A stretch of DNA of 64,000 nt from assembly GCA_022059125.1 (NCBI GenBank), contig JAEUWY010000012.1:124001-188000 (forward strand), read 5' to 3'. Shown here piece after piece: positions 34,602 through 45,211 of the stretch (position 1 is its first letter; the number at the start of each line of letters is the position of its first letter). Both the position numbers and the translations under genes were made by a program. A model generated the notes under the pieces. It searched no databases, was not told where the DNA came from, and saw nothing but the letters and a program-made list of their open reading frames with translations. The DNA comes from Corynespora cassiicola. Its lineage: Eukaryota > Ascomycota > Dothideomycetes > Pleosporales > Corynesporascaceae.

Positions 34602-36141
34602 CTAAAGCTTCGCCATGGAAGCATCCAATCTAAACACCTTATCTGGATTCAAGATGCCTCTTTCATCCCACGCCATTTTCAACCTCCGCATGGCTTGAAT
34701 TCCATCCACGCCCACCTCCTCCACCAACGCATCCCTCAACTTCAACCCTACCCCATGTTCCCCCGTGACCGTTCCCTCCAGCCTTAACGCCAGCCGCGCA
34801 ACCTCCCGCAGCACGGCCTCCGCCCTCTCCTTATCTTCGGCCGGACACACAATCGAAGAATGCACGTTGCCATCCCCAACATGGCCGACGTTGGCACAAA
34901 ACCACTTCCCGGCAGACGGGGACCCGTTCGCTGCGTTCGCGTCGGAGATGAGGCGTTGGGTGCCCTCGACCAGAGCCGGCAGCTGCGAGATGGGCACGGC
35001 GCAATCCGAATGCAAAAACAGGTCCGTGGGGCGCGTCTTCATGGCGATGAGCGCATGCCCGATGCACTTGCGCGCACCCCAGATGACGTCGATGCGTGCG
35101 GCATCGCTCGTGAATTCGCAGCTGGACGCGCCATGCCCGCGGGCTAGGCTCTCCATGGCGAGAACCTGGTCCCTGACGACGCGCTCGCTCGGCCCAGCCA
35201 CCTTGACGAACAGCGTCGGCACCTCGTCGAAGCGCCTGCGCGCCAGCCCGGACCGATTCACGGCATACATCTGCGGACCGTCGGCGAGCTCGAGCATCTC
35301 GAGCTGGTGCCCGCTCTTTTGCAGGGCGACGACGACGTCGACGCCCTGGCGGAGGGTCGCGAAGGTCGCGATGCCGACGTGCAGATTGCGCGGCATGCTC
35401 GTGAGGCGGAGCACGGCCTCGGTGACCAGGGCCAGCGTGCCCTCGGACCCAATCACCAGGTGGGTGAGATCGTAGCCGGCGGCGGATTTGCGGGGGCGGT
35501 GGTGCGTTTTGATGGTTGTGCCGTCGGCGAGGACTGCAGTGAGGCTTATGACCCAGTTCTTCATGGTGCCGTAGCGGTAGGCATTTGTGCCTGAGCAGGA
35601 CATTGCAATCTGCAGGAGTATACATTAGCTTCCCTGATCTTGCTGCGGTTCTCCAATCCAGGTTCCTGAAGTAGGTGGTAACATTAGCACGCACCATTCC
35701 GCCAATGCTGGCTCCAGGAGCGGGATCCACAGGGAAGAAGAGCCCCTTGTCTTTCAATTGCTCGTTCAACTCTACCCATCCGAGACCTGGCTGGACAACT
35801 ACGTCCATGTCATCTTCGTGTAGGGCGATGATGGCTTTCATCCGCTCGAAGCTGACACAAATGCCCCCTCTTGTCGCACTCAGCGCGCCGCCGAAACTGG
35901 TACCCCCGGAAAACGAAGTTACTGCTATCCGACGCTCATTGCATGCCTTTAGAAGAACGGACGCCTGCCCAGTAGACTTTGGGAAGAGGACGACCAGCGG
36001 GACTTCATTCTGCGTTGCTGGGGAATGCTTTGTTATAGCTCTTGCCTCGCGTTGCTGCGGGTCGATGGTGTAGGATATGGCATGCTTCTTGGCATGCTCG
36101 ATGAGAGATTGGATATTGCTTGTAGAGTGATTGTACAACAT
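34602..36141 (-). CDS. FAD-linked oxidase, D-lactate dehydrogenase/GlcD-like
   Basis: Two exons, 36141-35695 and 35609-34602, with an 85-nt intron (GTGCGT...TGCAG), giving 484 aa. It has an FAD_binding_4 domain at about 45-220 and an FAD-oxidase C-terminal domain at about 225-480. Landmarks: PLVVLFPKSTGQASVLLKAC, TSFSGGTSFGGALSAT, PAPGASIGGM, SCSGTNAYRYGTMKNWV, LVIGSEGTLALVTEAVLRL, VGHVGDGNVHSSI and GTVTGEHGVGLKL near the end. The family oxidises D-2-hydroxy acids (D-lactate, D-2-hydroxyglutarate, glycolate) to 2-oxo acids, passing electrons to cytochrome c or a quinone, usually in mitochondria. No clear mitochondrial presequence is seen at this start, so an upstream exon or a cytosolic form is possible. 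The intron is longer than its neighbours'. Confidence 0.92.
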
Positions 36142-36601
36142 GACGAGGCAAAACCAGCGCCTCGATTGCAGACAGGAGACGCTTCGTAGGTGAGCAAGCT
36201 GCGATGGAGGTTGCTGAGGTAATAGTTGCCGAGGTTGTGTCGCTTAGCTACCACATATCAGAAACCCGCCGCTCTTCTCCGGACGCTGCCTGAAGTATCC
36301 GCCATGAGTTGAACGACGATCGAGTTCATGTACGTGTGGGCGGTTTCTTATGTGCACCCCTGAAGGTAACGCGCGCCCATGGTGAAGGGTGTGTCCCGGG
36401 CGGTTGGGCGGAACGATTCCGTTTGATCTGCTGAGCACGCGCCACCAGCTACTCGGGACGCGTCCAGCGCGGATACAAGCAGGTTCATTCATACCATCGA
36501 GACATGGCAAGTATGGTATAAAAGCTGGGTTGCACCCGGATTTCTACCTAAGCAAGTGTATATCAGATGCTTGCGCCCCTCCACCAAGCCAATGGACTGC
36601 A
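36142..36601. other. Intergenic promoter region
   Basis: 460 nt upstream of the GlcD-like gene and downstream of the 8-Cys secreted protein gene. No gene is supported. Confidence 0.5.
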
Positions 36602-37396
36602 TTACGGATACCAGCCCGGACGCGGCTGGCACTCGATTAGGGAATGAATGTCGCCCATGCCCACGCCCATGGTTTTGGCAAAATCCCCCCGTATCCTTCC
36701 GTCCCACCACGTACCAAGTGGCACCTTGACGTCGGGGCAATGATAGCTGCCCCATGAGCCGGTCCTGGGATCTTCATGCCAAGCCCTTACCGCGAGGAAG
36801 CCTCTCTCGTTGAAATTGACACTCGCCGATCCCGCAATGTTGTACATGGTGCTATGCTTGGGGTCCTTGGAGCCGCTCTCCCAGCGGCTTGAGACAGGCA
36901 CTGCCATGTGGCTATAGATGCCGGCCACGGTTTCGAGCCTGGAAGGAAGGTCAATATGACGCCACGTGAACAACGGCTGCAAAAGAACTCACATGGAACC
37001 ATGGACGCCAACATGGGTGCTGGGGAAGTAGGAGTTATCCACCCTGAACATCAGCGATGCATTGCAGTCAAGACTTCCCTTCTTGGCGCCAGGGAGGCAG
37101 ATCTTCTCAATCCGACAAATCTTCATGTGGTCGCAGCCGGGGCCATACTTTCCTGAGAGGCAAAGGTATTGGAGGCATTGCAGGATCCTATCGAAGAGCC
37201 AGGGCTCTTGGTTGGCACCCACGGCGATTTGCTCCGACCCAATCTTGATGTAGACGGTGTACACTAGACGCTTGTCCAGGGAAACGCGGTCGGCCGAATG
37301 GTGGGTTCGACGAGCGACGTCGGAGGAGTTGTATGCATCGGAGACGGACGCAGCCAGGAGCAGGAGCGGGGCTACGAGGATCGAAAGCAGCCTCAT
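36602..37396 (-). CDS. Secreted cysteine-containing protein, unknown
   Basis: Two exons, 37396-36993 and 36938-36602, with a 54-nt intron (GTGAGT...TCCAG), giving 246 aa. A strong signal peptide (MRLLSILVAPLLLLAASVSD) begins at the ATG at 37396. A basic propeptide-like stretch with DKR follows (VSLDKR near residue 43), a possible Kex2 site. The mature part has eight cysteines: six clustered in the middle (RILQCLQYLC, GPGCDHMKIC, EKICLPG, LDCNAS) and two near the end (YHCPDV, IECQPR). No known domain is recognised. Secretion, size and even cysteine number make it a candidate secreted effector or extracellular protein. Its neighbours are metabolic flavoenzymes and transporters. Confidence 0.8.
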
Positions 37397-37545
37397 CGTG
37401 GCAGTGGCAGTGGCAACTCTTTTTTTCTTCTTCTTTGGATTGCAACAACCGAAGGGTGGTGGGAGGCGGCTATGGGTGGGTTCATGAAGTGGAATCAACC
37501 CTGGGATGCGACGTGGAAGAGGCAAAGGCTTGCTGCGACTGACGA

Positions 37546-37582
37546 CCTGCCTCGTGCCTGCCTCGTGCCTGTCTCGTGCCTG
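37546..37582 (+). repeat. 11-bp tandem repeat
   Basis: Three consecutive copies of CCTGCCTCGTG (the third with one change, CCTGTCTCGTG) plus a partial fourth, about 150 nt upstream of the secreted protein start. Confidence 0.85.
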
Positions 37583-37736
37583 CGCCGGGAAAGAAGCCAT
37601 GCGCGTGCCTTCCATTCACACAGCGCGTGAGGCAGGAGCGGACGTTGTGAGGCCGTCTCGCCGAGGAAAGGGCTTCCCAGGTGAAGTGCACACCTGGGCC
37701 GGGCCCTTCTCCTTCACCCTTCTCCTCCACCCTTTC

Positions 37737-37779
37737 CATCACCATTGCCATCACCATTGCCATCACCATTGCCATCACC
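37737..37779 (+). repeat. 12-bp tandem repeat
   Basis: Three perfect copies of CATCACCATTGC and a partial fourth in a pyrimidine-rich context. The array is in non-coding DNA. Confidence 0.88.
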
Positions 37780-38160
37780 CTTTCCGTCACCCTTTTGCGG
37801 CAGCACACCAGCCGGACATACCTCCTGTTACGTGGATGGATGCGGGCCCCGGGTCGCTACATCCGCCACGCGCGCTAGCCCCTTCCAGTCGGGACCTCTG
37901 CCCAGAGGAGTGGGTCTCCGACGCCGCAGCCTCAATCTGGTTCCGCGGAACCTAATATTGACGTCGTTTCGTGTAGATAGGGACTTCAGTCGCTCTGCAG
38001 ATCAGGTTCGCATGTGCCTGTGTGAGAAAGGGAGAGACTCTATGACTACGGCTGTGTCTGTATGCTCATGTTTTGATCTCTCGCATCGGCCCTCGTACGC
38101 CCACCACCTCCCACGCCCGACCGTGTATCCATTATGCCTCTACCCCTGCCAGCCGATCCT

Positions 38161-39764
38161 TTAGTATTGATATCTGAACTCGCTTTGGTTGTCCTCTCCG
38201 CCAAACTCCCTCCGCTTCTTGTCTAGCTTCTTGTTGTGGGCCCACAGCAACGTCACGTAGATCATGCAAATGGCAGCGCCCGCAATGGTCAGGCCCAGCC
38301 CTGTCCTGAACCCAGACGGGTAGAATGGTGCCTCTCGCGTGATGAACACATTGGCCGCCACAAAGTTGGCGCAGTTGCCCAGCCCGAGGATCATGGCCGT
38401 ACCCACGGCGATGCTGGCGCGCCCACGTAGGTTGTTCGTCATCCACGACGTCGTCATGGACATTTGAATAAAGGTGCCGGCGCTCATGGCAAAGAGACTG
38501 AAGTAGCGGGTGCCGGCCGCGAGGCCCTTGCTGTCCGAGTAGACCACCTGGATGATCCAGCCAACCATGGCCAAAAGGACCCCGACTATCACAAACGGGA
38601 ACCGCCAGCCGATGCGGCCAGACACCCAGCATGCAAACACTTGGCAGACAATACCCGTGGCCCAGATGGGGATCGACATGACCTGAGCCCGAGCAGCCTT
38701 CCAGCCGAGCTCCGTCAGGATCGTGGGGATGAAGGCCGACATGGAGGCTGCAGTCATGTCGCAGCAGAAGAACATGAGGGTCCTGTTCAATGTCAGATTC
38801 TATCAACATTGCCATTCTATACGAAAACAACTTACGGGAACCAGATCTTGTAGTCGGACAAGACCTTGACCCAATTGACAGACTTGAGGTCCAGCTTCTC
38901 CTCACCCCTATCCTCGCGTAGCCTCTCGAGCAAATCGGCCCTTTCTTCCGGCGTCAGAATCTGCGTCCTCTCGGGGAAGTCAGGGACCAGCAAGAACACC
39001 AGCAAAGAGATGGCAATGGTCATGAGACCCTCGAGGATGAAGATCCACCGCCAACCCTCTTTACCGCCGACACCATGCATGTTGCGGATGCCATAGGCGA
39101 GAAGCTACGTAGGGTCAGCTGCGCTCGCCATCGCCATCCGATTTTTTTTTTTTTTACTTACACCACTAACACATGGGCCGAGGATACCAAAGGTGAAAAA
39201 GGATGCAAACCGGAGGGATGCCTGCTTGCGAGTATAGTAGGAGCCGATCAAGAAAGCAGCACCAGCCGGTAGAGTCGCCTCAAAGATGCCCATCAGGAAG
39301 CGCAGGGCGAGCAGGCCGCCGTACGATGCCGTGAGGCCCTGGCAAGTCGAGACCACGCCGAGGATGAGCATGTTGATCCCGAGAAAGATGTTTGGCCTGA
39401 CCTTGGGCAACCCCATGATCATGTTGCTGGGGATCTCGATCAAGACAAAGGGAATGAAGAAGATCCAGATGCAGGTATTGTAGCCATTCGGGGGCATGTT
39501 GAGGCCCTTTTCGAGGCCCTCGATCCTGGCATTGGCGACTGCGCAACGTTAATTGACCGTTCAAGCGTTGTAGGAAGCAATGGTAGACCCACTGTTGGTC
39601 CGATCCAGAAATAGGATGGTGTAGGTGCATCCTAGGATGGGGATCAGGCGCAGGTCGAGCTTGAGGGTGTAGTTCAAGCGAGCCGGAGTGGGAGCGGCGA
39701 GCTCGACCGTGTCCTCGCTGCTGTCCTTCGCCATGGTAGTCTCGGCAACGTACTTTTCCGTCAT
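38161..39764 (-). CDS. MFS permease, anion:cation symporter (DAL5/TNA1) type
   Basis: Four exons, 39764-39593, 39538-39162, 39104-38836 and 38782-38161, total 1440 nt, giving 479 aa. It belongs to the ACS subfamily of MFS, whose fungal members import allantoate, nicotinate, biotin and other carboxylated compounds at the plasma membrane. Landmarks: LDLRLIPILGCTYTILFLDR in helix 1, followed by TNIANARIEGL across the first intron; WIFFIPFVLIEIPSNMI; ALRFLMGIFEA; GWRWIFILEGL; then a cytoplasmic loop PEERADLLERLREDRGEEK; and a C-terminus rich in Lys/Arg/Glu. Twelve helices are expected. The second intron contains a 14-nt A run after GTAAGT. It lies among oxidoreductases that act on acids and aromatics, which fits import of a carboxylate substrate. 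Confidence 0.93.
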
Positions 39765-42041
39765 GATGGTGGAATGGCCTGGCGCCGCAGTTCGACGTCA
39801 GATACTTGTGATCCTGGAACCCAGTAGCGCGGGAGCGTCGGCAAAAATGGACACAGTCAGCAACGGGACGGCCCTTTCATTCGAGCGGCCGTGGAGGGGG
39901 GAAGAGGTTGTGGGCGGAGCTGTCGAAAAAAAAAGGTCACCGGTGGTAAAGGCGCAAAGGGCGGGGCCCTCCCTCCCCGGAGCCGGTGGGTACAAATAGT
40001 GAAATAGCTATCAGTCACCCCCGGCTGCTGGTCTGGACGGCCAAGGGAGCCGTGTTCTGCAGGCTCAAGGGACCCTGACACGTGCGTCACAGTCGCAGTG
40101 AAACGGATGCCGTGGAATCAATCTTGGGGACTGGACCGGCTTCGCAGACGAGGACTGCGGCGCGCGGTGGCTATGACTATGGCTTGCAGGACAAAAAGAG
40201 AAGAGACTACGCAGGCCGGTGGCTAGAGCAGCGAGGACGCAGCCTGGCGGCTTGAGCTGATTAAAAGGCCGTCTGGGAGCAGCCTGGCACTCTCAGCTCT
40301 AGAATTGAATTGGCCGAGTTAGCCTAGCCCTGAGAAGCGGAGACGGCCCTGCCAGGGCCGTGGCTAGGCTGGAAGAGGGGGACGAGGCATGGATGGCATA
40401 CCAACGTCGGCGACGCGCCATCGAGGAGCCACTGGCGACCCATGTGCGAAAGGGGCGGCGAACGCCGCGGATGCAGCCGTGGGTGCCGAAGGCCAGTGTG
40501 GCGAGGGACTGTGGGACTGTGGGCTGCAGTTCGCGCACATTTTGTTTTTCTGCTCTGCGCGTTGCTTGGTCGAGGACGGGGCGGGTCAGGCCCGCAGAGA
40601 GGTCGTGCACCCGGCGGAAGTGCGGCGAACCAATGCCGCGGGCCAGCCGGTCGGTAATGAACCCAAAGCCCTGAAGCTGACCCGCTGTCACTGCGTCGAT
40701 CGCACCCATAGCATCGCGTGGCCGTCGTTGCACAGCTCCCTCCCCTCGCCCCTCGCCTGCGACCCGTTGCCCGTAGGCCCGTGTGTCCGTGTGCCCGTGT
40801 GTCCGCGCAAACCATGCGTCTGGCCTAGGCTGGTGCGCAACCCCAATTGGCCTGGCCCAGTTCGTCGCCGATGCTGTGCATGAGCCCCCAGCGCCTCCCC
40901 CTCCCTTCGACCCCGAGGCAGGATTCTTCGTGCTGCCCATGTTGATAAGCATGTGCGCCGCATCTCCCATCCGCGTCCAGATGAACTGCTGCTGCGCCTG
41001 GTACTGGTCGAGCTGGCCGCGTGCCGTCGACGCCGCGCCATTGGCGGGCCCGGCCCCCGCCAATGGAAAAACATCCCGTGCTCGCGCTGAAGAGGATGAT
41101 TTAGAATTACGCCGCATCCTTGGCAAGGTATTTTTGTGATGTGGGATGCGAAATATGGTTTCGGACGCACTGCGGTGTTGGCGTCTACCACGACCGCCGC
41201 CAATGCTGTGTAGCCCGACCTTCATGTCAAATGCCACGCTATCCCCTTTTGGCGTGTGATGAGACGAGACGAGCACCTTACTTTTGCGTTTTTGCTCAAT
41301 CGAGGGGGGGGATTCGACGATCGGGCCATGGCTACCGATCACCTAGTCATTGGCCATTTACACAACTACCGGCAACTCTTGTATGCAGCCTTTTCGGACC
41401 AAGGTTGTGCCCTCTGGCCTATCTAGTCCTCGGATCCACTGGTCTCACGTCATATCGAGGGCCAATGGCATTCTGCGTACTAGTAACCGTGTTATTGCGT
41501 CAAGATATGATGGCACCTCGACCAAAAAAACCCCCCCAGCCAGACGAGCTGAGACAAAGTTGGCGAATGTGGTTGATGTGACGAACCCTAAATCTAGACA
41601 TGAAGAGGTACAGGATGCTCTCTTTACTCTGTATCATGTGTAATATCAGCCATGCCATCCCGCCGCCTAGAGTGACGGAGACTCGATAGTCTAGTGACGT
41701 ACCTAGGCATTGATCAGCAACTTGATCTAGACCGAAGCTTGGAAATCATGCTAGAGAGACTACACGTGTAGGCTTTCGACGCGAATGCTGGATCAGAATT
41801 TGATTTCCACGCCGTATGCGAGCAATGCGATCCTTGTGTCGAGCACTCTCGGTGTAGTCGCACCAGACCCCGCTGCTCATCTGACACCGCGCCTTGACCG
41901 CGCCGTTGATGGCACCTTGGCTGGCCCGCACGAACGCGGGGGTCTCGTCCGCAGGGCGGCAGATAAAACGGCGGGGTGATAAGGCAAGGCTGATGAGGTG
42001 CTTTTTCTCGCCCATCCCCTGATTCCAACTTGCTCATCACG
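39765..42041. other. Intergenic region, no gene supported
   Basis: About 2.3 kb between the starts of the ACS permease and the NmrA-like gene. A long GC-rich minus-strand open frame (40299-41342) lacks an ATG at its head and any domain, and is not called. Confidence 0.45.
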
Positions 42042-43041
42042 ATGATCACGGTAGCAGTCGCAGGCGGAACTTCTCCCGGTGTAGGCCGAGCCATTGTTGC
42101 GGCCATTAGGCAGCACGCAGATGGGATGAAGGCCATTGTACTCGGAAGAGCGACGTCCAAAACGCCACAGTGGCTTGAGGATATGGGGATTGAGGTCCGC
42201 AAGGTGGACTACGAGTCGGTGGAGTCGCTGGTGGCGGCTCTCGAGGGCGTCGATACGGTGATGGGTTCCCTCCCGAAACTCAGTGTGCGAATCTGATGGA
42301 CTGCAGGTGATTTGCACCATATTTGCGTCGGATGGCAAATGGGCCAGCAATCAGATCAATCTGCTCAAGGCCGCCCTGCGTGCCGGCGTGTCTCGCTTCG
42401 CCCCAGCAGAGCTTGGATGCGGACCGCTCGCCGCGGCCAAGGTGGATATGCTTCGCCCGCAGCTCGTTGTTGTGGACGCATGCCGGCAAGCCAGGGAACG
42501 GGACCCAGGATTCGAATTCGCAAGGTTTTCCAGTGGCCTGTTCATGAACTATCTCGGCTACGGAGCGGCGAACGAGGAGGCGGCACTGCATGGGATGCGG
42601 GACTCGTGGGTGTGCATCTGGGACGTGAAGAACATGGAGGCCGCTATCCCGCTGACCAAGGGAGGGAGGGTGCCGCGCATCACCCTGACCGAGATCGGCG
42701 ACGTCGGCAGGTTTGTCGCTGCTGCATGTCTGCTGCCCAAGGGGGCCTGGAGGGAGGACATGGGCATGGCGGGCGAGACTCTGTCGATGGATGGCGTGGT
42801 GAAGATTGTGGAGGAGGTCAGGGGGGGGAGGATGCAGGTCCGGCACCGGGCATACGAGAAGGTGGTCGAAGAGCACGGAAGGTGCGACGAGGCCTATCCA
42901 GCCAAGTTCTGGGGCCAGCTCGAGCACGTGCAAGCAGACGACGCCGTTGGGGAAGGCGTCGTCGAGCCCTTCCTGAATGCGCTCTTTCCCCATTTGCAGC
43001 CCGTGTCGGTGGAGCAATACATGACGGCCTTTTGGGCGTAG
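42042..43041 (+). CDS. NmrA-like / isoflavone-reductase-like NAD(P)-binding protein
   Basis: Two exons, 42042-42257 and 42307-43041, with a 49-nt intron (GTGATG...TGCAG), giving 316 aa. It is an atypical short-chain dehydrogenase of the NmrA/PCBER group. The N-terminal Rossmann loop is VAVAGGTSPGVGRAIV (GGTSPGVG, the family GxxGxxG). The second strand ends AIVLGRATSK, suggesting NADP(H) preference. SRFAPAELGCG and ARFSSGLFMNYLG follow, then ITLTEIGDVGRFVAAAC typical of the family's middle. Members are either NADP-sensing regulators or reductases of phenolic ethers and quinones. There is no signal peptide. Its position beside flavin oxidoreductases suggests a reductase of the same neighbourhood, which is inference. 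Confidence 0.87.
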
Positions 43042-44224
43042 CCAGCCATCCCTCCGACTGCCACCCGTGGACCTGCACCCCGACTCTTTGCACGCAAATC
43101 CCACCGTTCCCTTCCCTTCCTTGGCATACGATGGATCCCAGGCGACTGTCCCGCTTCATCTGCTTGGAATGCGAACCGACATCTACCGGGCGTGCGGGCT
43201 CGCATAACGGTGGGAATTCGAACACAGTTGCTCAGGACGTTTTCTTATGCGTTTGGAGAAACTTCAGCCTTCTTTCCACGCTCGGGGAGAGAACATGACA
43301 GCGCCAGATTCCCCGCCCGGATTGGTGGAATATGGCTGTCATTGGGCGTGTGGCAGCCGTCCTTTGCACCTTGTGCCTGAGGTCGTGCTTGATCGCCGAC
43401 AGGGATCGCGCTCCCCAGCCTACACCGTCTACCGCCAGGCCCAACTTCACCTATCAATCCACCCCTCGTCGCTCAATCATCCACATCCAAATCCGCACTG
43501 TTGGGCTCCTCTGCACACCACCAAGGCCAGCCACTCAAATCCATCGACTCGCAGCCGGCTTGGGCGATAACTTCGCAACATCAGCCTCGGGTACCTGAAG
43601 ACCCAGGACTCCGGGCCCTCGACTCCGAAACGTCAATGCATCCTCAGATCGCAACATCGCGCAATCCCCAAACCCACTCCCAGACACTGTCAGGGCACAT
43701 CCCTCCTGTCTATGCCCAAGGCTGCTGTCCTTGATTCGTCCGAGGCACACAAGCTTTGCGGCCTTTGAAAGCTTGGCCTCGGTAGCCCACCGGTTCTAGG
43801 CTCCGCAGGGAGCCGTTCAGGTCATTTGCCATGCATCAAGGAGATGTTCGAGCGGTAGTGGCGACTGTCAACCGTCTCATGTGGCACCTGCGGGGGTCTA
43901 TGATGACCAAGGGACAGGCGACACGCCGCCGATGAGGTATTATTCGGCGCTACCTTGCAGCGAGAGCGAGAGCCATGGGATGCATATAAGGAACAAGGAC
44001 CTCCGCGTCGACTTTTGCTCTTCAAACTATTCTCCAGTTCCGTAACTACCACTCTCCTTTATCCTCTTTCCGCTTCGGCGCATTTACATTCTTTCGAGGC
44101 TGGTCACTCACTTCTGTTTATACACGGCTTTAAACTACGCCCCTTGCACATCCTCGACCTTTTTTTATTTTTATTATTATTATCATACCGTTGAAAATCG
44201 ACATCCAAACAAAGCCCATCAAAA
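43042..44224. other. Intergenic region with TATA-like site
   Basis: No gene is seen. CATATAAG at 43983-43990, about 240 nt before the next ATG, is a possible core promoter element with a long leader. Confidence 0.5.
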
Positions 44225-44741
44225 ATGAAGTCTACCATCATTGCCGCCTCCCTGATTGGCCTTGCCCTCGGCGCCCCAGCGCCCCTCGCCAGACGCCAAA
44301 ACAACCTGCAGCCTTTTACCGGCGCCCTTGGCGGGATTGCGGCCACGCCCGTCCAAGACTCTGGCAATCCAGACCGCCCGTTCCAGGTCAAGGGTGACAC
44401 CTTTGTGAACATTGGCGCTGCGTTGCAGAGGAGTTGCGATCAGCAGTTCAATGCGTGTGCAAACGCGGCCAACGGCGGAGATGCAACCTTGAGCGTTGCT
44501 GACTGCAACACACAAAAGGGTAAGTTGGTGTCCTTTTGAGTAGGGCCTTAAAGAAGTGCTGACGTCTGGCATAGAACAATGCAGTGCTGCTGATCAGGGT
44601 GCTGCGGCGAACAACAATGCGAATGCCAATGCAAACGCTGGTGGAAATGCCAATGCCAGCGGGAACGCCAAGGCAAGCTCTTGCAAGGCGAAGAGGGCAA
44701 TGAAGACCAAGGTTGGCACTGTCAAGGTTTCAAGCAATTGA
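44225..44741 (+). CDS. Small secreted protein with Asn/Ala/Gly repeat tail
   Basis: Two exons, 44225-44519 and 44575-44741, with a 55-nt intron (GTAAGT...CATAG), giving 153 aa. It has a signal peptide (MKSTIIAASLIGLALGAPA) and a likely RR processing site (LARRQ). The central part, FQVKGDTFVNIGAALQRSCD followed by QQFNACANAANGG and VADCNTQKG, matches a conserved family of small fungal secreted proteins of unknown function with three spaced cysteines. After a fourth cysteine (EQCSAA), a low-complexity tract alternates Asn, Ala and Gly. A basic tail follows (CKAKRAMKTK). Extracellular or cell-wall location is likely; no enzymatic motif is present. Confidence 0.85.
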
Positions 44742-45127
44742 GCGGGCACGGAAACAATGATGATAGAACCAAGGCCGGGGTTTTGTTGGATGATGGAAGG
44801 AGCCATTGACTTGGTCATTCTTACTGTGCAAATGTTTATTTAGTCCAGAACAAGATTCCCTGCACCATACCGTGTTCAGTTCTGAATCATCAGACACACT
44901 TTGACACACCCGAATAACGTGAAGAATTGACCATACAGTCAAGAACAAAGATGGCACGTGTAGAAGAAAAAAAAAGTGCTAGTGCAGATGAAGAAGGCAT
45001 GACATTCAGCCGATGATGTCAGAAGCATAATGTACCTAGGCATTAAAACATCTGACGACCATTGACTGGGAAGGAAGTTCGTTGGGTTGTTTTAATCAGG
45101 CAATGACCAAAAAAGCACAAAAAAAAT
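44742..45127. other. Intergenic region
   Basis: 3' flank of the small secreted protein gene and tRNA downstream flank. A T-run on the minus strand (45118-45126) follows the tRNA and fits an RNA polymerase III terminator. Confidence 0.55.
45118..45126 (-). terminator. Pol III terminator of tRNA-Val
   Basis: Run of seven or more T on the minus strand starting one or two bases after the tRNA 3' end. Confidence 0.7.
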
Positions 45128-45211
45128 TGACTCAGCCGAGGTTTGAACTCGGGACCTTCAGTGAACTAACGGATGTTAGACTGACGTGATAACCAACTAC
45201 ACCACCGAGCC
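45128..45211 (-). tRNA. tRNA-Val (AAC) with short intron
   Basis: On the minus strand the sequence folds as a cloverleaf. The acceptor GGCTCGG pairs with CTGAGTC (two G-T pairs); the A box is TGGTGTAGTTGGTTATCACG; the T arm is CCGAGTTCAAACCTCGG; the discriminator is A. The anticodon stem CAGT/ACTG encloses the loop CTAACA..C with anticodon AAC. A 10-nt intron (TCCGTTAGTT) sits one base 3' of the anticodon, the standard eukaryotic position. Confidence 0.9.

Larger units (their letters stand above)
37397..38160. other. Intergenic region with short tandem repeats
   Basis: Promoter side of the secreted protein gene and 3' flank of the MFS gene. It holds two separate short tandem arrays (listed) and no gene. 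Confidence 0.6.

Noticed and set aside
40299..41342. 347-codon open frame on the minus strand
   Set aside because: It begins with GTG rather than ATG, is Arg/Ala/Gly-rich as expected for random frames in GC-rich DNA, overlaps open frames on the other strand, and shows no domain. A short real gene inside it (around YQAQQQFIWTRMGDAAHM) is not excluded.
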